A stretch of DNA of 5,784 nt from assembly GCA_013696835.1 (NCBI GenBank), contig JACCXV010000296.1, positions 1 through 5,784 of the forward strand, in the 5' to 3' direction. The translations under genes and the position numbers were made by a program. The stretch comes from Gemmatimonadota bacterium. Its GTDB lineage: Bacteria; Gemmatimonadota; Gemmatimonadetes; JACCXV01. Positions 1 to 5,163 of the stretch are shown here, piece after piece; the first letter of the stretch is position 1, and every line of letters begins with the position of its first letter. The notes beneath the pieces were generated by a model. The model was given only the letters and a program-made list of their open reading frames with translations. It had not been told where the DNA came from and searched no databases.

Positions 1-1
1 C

Positions 2-31
2 GGCATGATGCGGCGGGTGATCGTCGGGTGA
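2..31 (+). CDS. possible 3' end of an upstream gene (partial)
   Basis: Nine codons followed by TGA are open in frame 2, ending in Arg-Val-Ile-Val-Gly. All nine codons end in G or C, as in the real genes downstream. The competing frame 1, which ends at the TGA at 46-48, has five codons ending in T and so looks less like coding sequence. Too little remains to identify a product. If real, it lies 13 bases upstream of the aldehyde dehydrogenase start and may be the preceding gene of the same operon. Confidence 0.35.
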   Translation, partial: GMMRRVIVG

Positions 32-35
32 GGAG
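31..35 (+). promoter_or_regulatory. ribosome binding site of the aldehyde dehydrogenase
   Basis: AGGAG lies nine bases before the GTG at 45 and fifteen before the ATG at 51. The spacing favours the GTG as start. It is the clearest Shine-Dalgarno sequence in the window and may mark the beginning of a translational unit. Confidence 0.6.
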
Positions 36-44
36 CGTCACCCC

Positions 45-1502
45 GTGAGCATGCCCCCGATGGCCGAGCAGAGGCTCTTCATCGGCGGCGAGTACGTGGA
101 GGCTCTCTCCGGCGCCACGTTCGAATCGGTCAATCCGGCCACGGAAGAGGTGCTCGCCGAGGTGCCGGAAGCGGGGCCCGAGGACGTCGATCGCGCGGTC
201 AAGGCGGCCCGCGCGGCGTTCGAGGGACCCTGGAGGAAGGTCTCAGCCGCGGACCGGGGGCGCCTGCTGTGGAAGCTCGCGACCTTGATCGAGAGGGACG
301 CGGACGAGCTGGCGGAGCTCGAGACGCGGGACAACGGCAAGCCGATCTTCGAGTCGCGCAAGATCGACCTGCCGAGCGTCGTGGACAATCTGCAGTACTT
401 CGCCGGCTGGGCGTCCAAGATCCACGGCGAGACGATCCCCGTGGCCGGTCCCTATCTGAACTACACCTTGCGGGAGCCGGTCGGGGTCGTCGCGGCCATC
501 GTGCCCTGGAACTTCCCCCTCTCGCTCGCGACCTGGAAGCTCGCGCCCGCCCTCGCCGCGGGGAACACGGTCGTGCTCAAGCCTGCCGAGCAGACGCCGC
601 TGACCGCGCTCCGCCTGGGCGCGCTGGTCGCCGAGGCCGGCTTCCCCCCCGGCGTGGTGAACGTGATCACCGGCACCGGGCAGATCACGGGGCGCGCGCT
701 CGTGGATCATCCCGACGTGGACAAGATCGCCTTCACGGGCTCGACCGAGGTCGGCAAGGAGATCATGCGCCGCGCGGCAGGATCGCTGAAGCGCGTGTCG
801 CTCGAACTCGGCGGGAAATCGCCCAACATCGTGTTCGCGGATGCCGATCTGGAGGCCGCGATCCGCGGGGCGACGAGCGGCATCTTCTACGGCAAGGGCG
901 AGGTGTGCGCCGCCGGCTCGCGGCTGCTCGTGCAGCGCGGCGTCCACGACGAGGTCGTGCAGAAGCTCGTCGGCCGTGCGCGCAAGATGACGGCGGGTGA
1001 CCCGCTGAAGCCGGACACCCGCATGGGCGCGCTGGTCTCGCGCGAGCAGAAGGAGCGCGTGCTCGCCTACATCCGCAGCGGACGCGAGGAAGGCGCGGAG
1101 CTGGTGGCGGGCGGGGAGGAGGCGCACGTGAACGGCGGGAAGGGCTTCTTCGTGCAGCCCACGGTCTTCGACAACGTGCGCAACGACATGCGCATCGCGC
1201 GCGAGGAGATCTTCGGCCCGGTGCTGGCGGTGATCCCCTTCGACTCGCCGGAGGACGCCGCGCGCATCGCCAACGACACGCCCTACGGACTGGCCGCGGC
1301 CGTGTGGACGCGGGATGTCGGCAAGGCCCACCGGCTCGCGCGCGAGATTCGCGCGGGCACCGTCTGGATCAATGCCTACAACCTCTACGACAGCGCCTCG
1401 CCATTCGGAGGCTACAAGCAGAGCGGCTACGGCCGCGACCTGGGCATGCATGCCCTCGAGCAGTACACGCAGGTGAAGAGCGTCTGGGTCAGTCTTGCCT
1501 GA
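45..1502 (+). CDS. NAD(P)+-dependent aldehyde dehydrogenase
   Basis: This is a soluble enzyme of the ALDH superfamily that oxidises an aldehyde to its carboxylic acid using NAD(P)+. At 485 residues it is the normal full length for a single-domain member. Seen in the sequence: the oxyanion motif PWNF with Asn156, the cofactor-binding KPAEQTP with Lys179, FTGSTEVG from 230, the general-base Glu254 in LELGGKSP, the catalytic Cys288 in GKGEVCAAGSR, the cofactor-ribose Glu388 in EEIFGPV, and a C-terminal PFGGYKQSGYGRDLG. The free-acid mechanism is supported by Glu254, which CoA-acylating members lack. The segment around Cys288 resembles betaine-aldehyde and related broad-range dehydrogenases, but the substrate cannot be read from the sequence. 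There is no MaoC domain, so it is not a PaaZ-type fusion. GTG at 45 is chosen because of AGGAG at 31-35; ATG at 51 or 60 is possible. It leads the thiolase by 33 bases. Confidence 0.95.
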   Translation: MSMPPMAEQRLFIGGEYVEALSGATFESVNPATEEVLAEVPEAGPEDVDRAVKAARAAFEGPWRKVSAADRGRLLWKLATLIERDADELAELETRDNGKPIFESRKIDLPSVVDNLQYFAGWASKIHGETIPVAGPYLNYTLREPVGVVAAIVPWNFPLSLATWKLAPALAAGNTVVLKPAEQTPLTALRLGALVAEAGFPPGVVNVITGTGQITGRALVDHPDVDKIAFTGSTEVGKEIMRRAAGSLKRVSLELGGKSPNIVFADADLEAAIRGATSGIFYGKGEVCAAGSRLLVQRGVHDEVVQKLVGRARKMTAGDPLKPDTRMGALVSREQKERVLAYIRSGREEGAELVAGGEEAHVNGGKGFFVQPTVFDNVRNDMRIAREEIFGPVLAVIPFDSPEDAARIANDTPYGLAAAVWTRDVGKAHRLAREIRAGTVWINAYNLYDSASPFGGYKQSGYGRDLGMHALEQYTQVKSVWVSLA

Positions 1503-1529
1503 GCCGGCCTCGCCCGTCACGGCCGGTTC
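1501..1529 (+). other. inverted repeat between aldehyde dehydrogenase and thiolase
   Basis: Bases 1501-1509 can pair with 1521-1529 to give a nine-pair stem with one G-U pair and an eleven-base loop. It overlaps the aldehyde dehydrogenase stop codon and ends six bases before the thiolase GTG. No T-run follows, so it is not a standard intrinsic terminator. It could protect a processed RNA end or hinder initiation at 1536. In DNA this GC-rich such a stem can also arise by chance. Confidence 0.4.
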
Positions 1530-1535
1530 GCCGCC

Positions 1536-2753
1536 GTGAGCCCGCCTCGCGGCCGCCCCACCCGGGTCCTCGAGGACCTCGTGATCGCGTCACCCGTGCG
1601 GACGCCCATCGGCAAGTTCGGCGGCGCCTTCGCCGAGATGTGGGCGCCCGAGCTCGGCGCCGCGGCGGCCTCAGCCGCGCTCGAGCGCGTCGGCGTGCCC
1701 GGACCGGACGTGGACCTGGTCGTCTTCGGTCACGCGCGCCAGGCCGGCAACGGCCCCAATACCGCGCGGCAGGTCGCCCAGCGCGTCGGCGTCCCCGACG
1801 AGATTCCCGCGTACACCGTGAACATGGCGTGCGCCTCGAGCCTGCAGGCAATCGTGAGCGGGGTGCAGGCGATCCTGACGGGCGATGCCGACATCGTCCT
1901 CGCCGGCGGGCACGAGGCCATGAGCCGCACGCCCTATTTCCTGACCCAGGCGCGCTGGGGCTACCGGCTCGGCTCGGGCGAGGTGGTGGACGGGATGTAC
2001 CGCGACGGCTTCATGGACCCGATCTGCGGACAGCTGATGGGCGAGACCGCCGAGAACCTGGTCGATCGCTACGGGATCACGCGCGAGGAGCAGGACGCCT
2101 ACGCGGTCGAGAGCCAGGCGCGCGCGGAGCGCGCGATCGCCGGGGGCCGCTTCGAGGCCGAGATCGCCCAGCTCGCGACTCCCGGCAGGAAGGTTCAGGA
2201 GATCGTCGCCCGTGACGAGCACCCACGGCCCGGCGTCACGCTCGAGGCGCTCGGCCGCCTGAAGCCGGTCTTTCGCAAGGACGGCTCGGTGCACGCGGGC
2301 AACTCCTGTGGCATCACCGACGGCGCGGCCGCGCTCCTCGTGATGACCCGCGAGGCGGCGATGGAGCACGGGGTGGCTCCCGTCGCCCGCGTGGTGGACT
2401 ACGTGTCCGTCGGGGTGGACCCGCGGCTCATGGGCATCGGCCCCGTGCCCGCCGTGCGGAAGCTGCTGGAGCGCAACCGCATGGAGCTCTCGGACGTGGA
2501 CGTGGTGGAGCTGAACGAGGCGTTCGCGGCGCAGGTCCTGGCCTGCGACCGCGAGCTGACGTTCGACCGCGAGCGGCTGAACGTGAACGGCGGGGCCATC
2601 GCGCTCGGTCACCCGATTGGCGCCACCGGCGCTCGGATCACGGTCACGCTGCTCCACGAGATGGCTAGGCGCGATGCCACGCTCGGGCTCGCCACGCTCT
2701 GCGTGAGCGGCGGCCTGGGCATGGCGGTGCTGTACGAGCGGGTAGCTGCGTGA
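1536..2753 (+). CDS. acetyl-CoA C-acetyltransferase (thiolase)
   Basis: This thiolase condenses or cleaves acyl-CoA, most likely acetoacetyl-CoA or another 3-ketoacyl-CoA to acetyl-CoA plus a shortened acyl-CoA. It is full length at 405 residues. Seen: the N-terminal VRTPIGKFGG, nucleophile Cys99 in NMACASSLQA, AGGHEAMSRTPY from 123, NEAF with Asn327, His359 in GGAIALGHPIGATGAR, and the acid/base Cys389 in LCVSGGLGMA. The HARQAGNGPNTARQ stretch from 66 resembles biosynthetic/acetoacetyl-CoA thiolases (AtoB/PhbA type) more than the FadA trifunctional partner. The usual CIGGGQG around the second cysteine reads CVSGGLG. GTG at 1536 has no evident ribosome binding site. GTG at 1581 is preceded by GAGGA, but only four bases away, and would begin the protein directly at the first strand, so 1536 is preferred. 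It is followed by the crotonase gene after 21 bases. Confidence 0.94.
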   Translation: MSPPRGRPTRVLEDLVIASPVRTPIGKFGGAFAEMWAPELGAAAASAALERVGVPGPDVDLVVFGHARQAGNGPNTARQVAQRVGVPDEIPAYTVNMACASSLQAIVSGVQAILTGDADIVLAGGHEAMSRTPYFLTQARWGYRLGSGEVVDGMYRDGFMDPICGQLMGETAENLVDRYGITREEQDAYAVESQARAERAIAGGRFEAEIAQLATPGRKVQEIVARDEHPRPGVTLEALGRLKPVFRKDGSVHAGNSCGITDGAAALLVMTREAAMEHGVAPVARVVDYVSVGVDPRLMGIGPVPAVRKLLERNRMELSDVDVVELNEAFAAQVLACDRELTFDRERLNVNGGAIALGHPIGATGARITVTLLHEMARRDATLGLATLCVSGGLGMAVLYERVAA

Positions 2754-2774
2754 GCCGCTCCCCCGCGTGAGGAT

Positions 2775-3608
2775 GTGAGCGCCGGCGCGGGGCCCGAGCA
2801 CGTGCGGATCGAGCGTCGCGGGCGCGTGGCCTGGGTGATCCTCGACCGGGCGGAGCGGCTGAACGCGTTCGACGAGCCCATGTCGCTCCAGCTCTGCCCG
2901 GCGCTGCGCGAGGCGCTGGCGGACCCCGACTCCAGCGTGCTGGTGATCACGGGTGCGGGACGCGCGTTCTGCGCCGGCGCCGACATCGCCTACCTGCGTG
3001 AGCTGCACGAGCGCGGCGACGGCCGGCGGCTGGGCGAGCTCGTGGCGGCGGGAGGCGACGCGGCCCTGCTCCTGCGCGGCTCTCCGAAGCCCGTGCTTGC
3101 GGCCGTGAACGGGCCAGCGGCGGGAGGCGGGGCGAACCTGGCGCTCGCCTGCGATGTGCGCATCGCGGCACGCACGGCGTCGATCGGCCAGACCTTCGTG
3201 CGCATCGGGCTCCATCCCGACTGGGGCGGAACGCATCTGCTTCCGCGCATCGTCGGCACGGCGCGCGCGCTCGAGCTGATGTGGTCCGGACGCATGGTCG
3301 ATGCCTCGGAGGCGCTCGCGCTGGGGCTGTTCGACCGCGTGGTCCCTGCCGACGAGCTCGAGGGGGAGGTCACGCGCCTGGCCGAGCACCTCGCGGCAGC
3401 CGCCCCCGACGCGGTGGGGCGCATGAAGGCGGCCGTCTACGCCGGCGAGCGCGCGGCGTTCGAGGAAGCGCTCCGCCTCGAGCTCGCCAACCAGCTCGCC
3501 CTCTTCGAGGGGGGGGACGCTGCGGAAGGGTTGCGCGCGTTCCTGGCGAAGCGCGCGCCACGCTTCTCGGGCCAGGCGGCCCAGGCGGCGGCAGGGCTGC
3601 CCGCGTGA
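2775..3608 (+). CDS. crotonase-family protein (enoyl-CoA hydratase/isomerase)
   Basis: This is a crotonase-fold acyl-CoA enzyme of 277 residues, the normal family length. Seen: the start strand RVAWVILDRAERLNAF, the first oxyanion-hole segment AFCAGADI (64-71), the second VNGPAAGGGANLALACD (111-127), and the RIGLHPDWGGTHLLPRIVG region ending at 161. A helical C-terminal part follows, with GLRAFLAKRAPRFSG before a short Ala/Gln tail. By family knowledge, hydratases use two glutamates (Glu144 and Glu164 of rat mitochondrial hydratase). Aligning motifs by hand, these positions hold Asn121 and Phe141. Asp149 falls where PaaG and dienoyl-CoA isomerase carry a catalytic aspartate. The likely reaction is therefore double-bond or ring isomerisation, or another crotonase chemistry, rather than plain hydration; this is an inference. 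GTG at 2775 is the only start that keeps the first strand, and GAGGA lies just one base ahead of it. The stop overlaps the next gene's GTG. Confidence 0.92.
   Translation: MSAGAGPEHVRIERRGRVAWVILDRAERLNAFDEPMSLQLCPALREALADPDSSVLVITGAGRAFCAGADIAYLRELHERGDGRRLGELVAAGGDAALLLRGSPKPVLAAVNGPAAGGGANLALACDVRIAARTASIGQTFVRIGLHPDWGGTHLLPRIVGTARALELMWSGRMVDASEALALGLFDRVVPADELEGEVTRLAEHLAAAAPDAVGRMKAAVYAGERAAFEEALRLELANQLALFEGGDAAEGLRAFLAKRAPRFSGQAAQAAAGLPA
3572..3589 (+). repeat. tandem 9-base repeat in the crotonase tail
   Basis: CCAGGCGGC occurs twice in direct succession (3572-3580 and 3581-3589), encoding the repeated Gln-Ala-Ala part of the C-terminal tail. It lies after the conserved crotonase core, so it looks like a harmless slippage duplication in a poorly constrained tail. 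Confidence 0.6.
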
Positions 3609-4270
3609 CCGAGCGGCGCCCGATTGCCGCGGTGCGCGGCGGCATGATTCGCACGCTCGATCCCGCGCACCGGCCCGCGCGCGAGATCTACGCGTTCATG
3701 ATCTCGGCCATCGTGCCGCGACCCATAGCGCTCACGTCCACCACGGATGGCGCGGGAGGCCACAATCTGGCGCCGTTCAGCTTCTTCATGGGCGTGGCGA
3801 GCGCCCCGCCGACGCTCGCGATCTCGCTCGTGAGGCGAAGGACGGGTGACAAGAAGGACACCCTGCGCAACATCGAGACGACCGGGGACTTCACGGTCAA
3901 CATGGTCAGCGAGGACATGGCCGAGGCGATGAACCTGACGGCGATGGACGCTCCCTACGGAGAGGACGAGTTCGCCCTCGCCGGGCTGACTCCGCTTGCG
4001 TCCGAGCGGGTCGCGGCGCCGCGCGTCGCGGAAGCGCCGGTGCAGATGGAGTGCCGGCTCGAGCGGGTCATCGAGGTCGGGACCCAGCCGGCGCACCTGA
4101 TCCTCGGAGAGGTGCTGCTCTTCCACGCGCGCGAAGACGTGCTCACGGAGGGGACGATCGACGTGTCCAGGCTCCGCCCGCTGTCGCGGCTGGGCGGGGC
4201 CGACTACGCGCGCGCGGGGGAGGTCTTCACGCTGCCGCGCCCCGTGTCCCAGCGGAAGGGGGGGCCATGA
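3605..4270 (+). CDS. flavin reductase-like FMN-binding split-barrel protein
   Basis: The 221-residue protein matches the flavin reductase-like domain, a split-barrel fold that binds FMN. Seen: IVPRPIALTST (36-46), NLAPFSFFMG (54-63), KKDTLRNIETTGDFTVNM (83-100) with the following SEDM, then PRVAEAPVQMEC (139-150), HLILGEV (164-170) and a C-terminal RPLSRLGGADYARAGEVF. These are the family's typical blocks in the usual order. Members either reduce flavin for a partner monooxygenase or act as flavoproteins of unknown function; no monooxygenase is visible here. No signal peptide or membrane segment is present. GTG at 3605 overlaps the crotonase stop as GTGA and has AGGG at 3593-3596. ATG at 3644 would start at MIRTLDPA, which is where many family members begin, giving 208 residues; either start is possible. 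The stop overlaps the mqnD start as ATGA. Confidence 0.87.
   Translation: MTERRPIAAVRGGMIRTLDPAHRPAREIYAFMISAIVPRPIALTSTTDGAGGHNLAPFSFFMGVASAPPTLAISLVRRRTGDKKDTLRNIETTGDFTVNMVSEDMAEAMNLTAMDAPYGEDEFALAGLTPLASERVAAPRVAEAPVQMECRLERVIEVGTQPAHLILGEVLLFHAREDVLTEGTIDVSRLRPLSRLGGADYARAGEVFTLPRPVSQRKGGP
4253..4264 (+). promoter_or_regulatory. purine-rich ribosome binding site of mqnD
   Basis: A run of purines (CGGAAG followed by a run of G) sits just ahead of the ATG at 4267, inside the last codons of the flavin reductase-like gene. With the ATGA overlap it supports ATG 4267 as the true start and suggests coupled translation. Confidence 0.5.
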
Positions 4271-5163
4271 CGCCGCAGGGCCGGGCCACGGCGCAGCGCA
4301 CGCTGCGCATCGCGCACAGTCCCGACGCCGACGACGCGTTCATGTTCTACGCCCTCGCGCGAGACAGGATTCCCACGGCTGGGTACGCCTTCGAGCACGT
4401 CCTCGCGGACATCGAGACGTTGAACCGCGCCGCGCTCGAGGGCCTGTACGAGGTGACGGCCTGCTCGATCCACGCCTATCCGTATCTCTCCGACCGGTAC
4501 GCGCTGCTCAACTCGGGCGCGAGCATGGGGGAAGGATACGGACCCGTGCTGGTCGCTCGGCGGCCGCTGGACCGCGAATCCCTGGCGGCGGCGACGGTGG
4601 GGGCGACGGCACGGGAGCGGGTGGCCGTGCCAGGGGCGCTCACGAGCGCGTACCTCGCGCTCAAGCTCTGGATGCCCGAGATCCAGCCGATCGTGCTGCC
4701 CTTCGACCGCATCCTCGAGGCTGTGCGCGACGGCGAGGTCGTTGCCGGCGTGATCATCCACGAAGGCCAGCTCACGTTCGCGGACGAGGGACTGCACGCC
4801 GTGGTTGACCTCGGGGCGTGGTGGCGCGAGTCCACGGGCCTTCCCTTGCCGCTGGGCGGAAACGCGATCCGGCGGGACCTCGGACGGGAGACGATCGAGG
4901 AGGTAGCGGGGATCGTGCGCGAGAGCATCCGCTACGGGATCGAGCACGCCGAGGAGGCGCTCGAGCACGCCCGCGGATATGGCCGCGGCCTGACGGCCGA
5001 GCGGGCGGCGCGCTTCGTGGGCATGTACGTGAATCAGCGCACGCTAGACTACGGCCCGGACGGGCGCCGCGCGGTGCAGCGGTTCCTGGATCTCGGCGCG
5101 GAGTCCGGCTTCATCGCGCGGCGTGTGCGCGTCGATTTCGTCGGCGCGGGCGCCGCCGCGTGA
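4267..5163 (+). CDS. mqnD: 1,4-dihydroxy-6-naphthoate synthase (futalosine pathway)
   Basis: MqnD converts cyclic dehypoxanthinylfutalosine to 1,4-dihydroxy-6-naphthoate in the futalosine route to menaquinone. It has a periplasmic-binding-protein-like fold but acts in the cytoplasm, and no signal peptide is seen. The 298-residue protein carries the family blocks almost throughout: RIAHSPDADDAFMFYAL (14-30), HVLADIETLNRAALEG (44-59), ALLNSGASMGEGYGP (79-93), PGALTSAYLALKL (122-134), VLPFDRILEAV (143-153), IIHEGQLTF (163-171), STGLPLPLGGNAIRRDLG (189-206) and VGMYVNQRTLDYGPDGR (251-267). His165 corresponds to the histidine proposed as catalytic in the Thermus enzyme. About twelve residues precede the conserved start and the C-terminal tail is Ala-rich; otherwise the length is normal. 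ATG 4267 is supported by the upstream purine tract. No mqnA, mqnB or mqnC is in the window; the neighbours are acyl-CoA enzymes. A paralogue with another job cannot be excluded. Confidence 0.92.
   Translation: MTPQGRATAQRTLRIAHSPDADDAFMFYALARDRIPTAGYAFEHVLADIETLNRAALEGLYEVTACSIHAYPYLSDRYALLNSGASMGEGYGPVLVARRPLDRESLAAATVGATARERVAVPGALTSAYLALKLWMPEIQPIVLPFDRILEAVRDGEVVAGVIIHEGQLTFADEGLHAVVDLGAWWRESTGLPLPLGGNAIRRDLGRETIEEVAGIVRESIRYGIEHAEEALEHARGYGRGLTAERAARFVGMYVNQRTLDYGPDGRRAVQRFLDLGAESGFIARRVRVDFVGAGAAA

Noticed and set aside
1..48. Frame 1 reading ending at the TGA at 46-48, which would give another GTGA overlap at the first gene
   Set aside because: Five of its fifteen codons end in T, unlike the GC-ending codons of the real genes; frame 2 ending at 31 fits better. 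Not fully excluded on so short a fragment.
243..1520. Open frame of 425 codons on the minus strand
   Set aside because: It is the antisense shadow of the aldehyde dehydrogenase, with low-complexity Arg/Ala/Leu/His composition and no family resemblance.
1501..1529. Intrinsic transcription terminator between aldehyde dehydrogenase and thiolase
   Set aside because: The stem is present but no T-run follows it, and the downstream gene continues on the same strand after only a few bases.
1304..2215. Plus-strand open frame of 303 codons across the aldehyde dehydrogenase-thiolase junction
   Set aside because: It is out of frame with both real genes and its product is dominated by Arg, Pro and Gly without any motif.
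1671..3389. Long open frame of 572 codons on the minus strand
   Set aside because: It lies opposite the thiolase and crotonase genes, which have complete conserved motifs. Its translation is rich in Arg, His, Ala and Gly with no recognisable domain, the usual artefact of GC-biased third positions.
3509..3516. Run of eight G bases inside the crotonase gene, a possible frameshift or sequencing error
   Set aside because: The same frame continues after it into the expected family C-terminal sequence (GLRAFLAKRAPRFSG), so the reading frame is intact.
3281..3604. Upstream extension of the flavin reductase-like frame into the crotonase gene
   Set aside because: The extra 108 residues are Arg/Gly-rich shadow sequence of the crotonase. 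Family similarity begins only after 3605.
4051..4266. Upstream extension of the mqnD frame into the flavin reductase-like gene
   Set aside because: The added residues are low-complexity shadow sequence, and ATG 4267 has a purine-rich binding site and gives a normal MqnD length.
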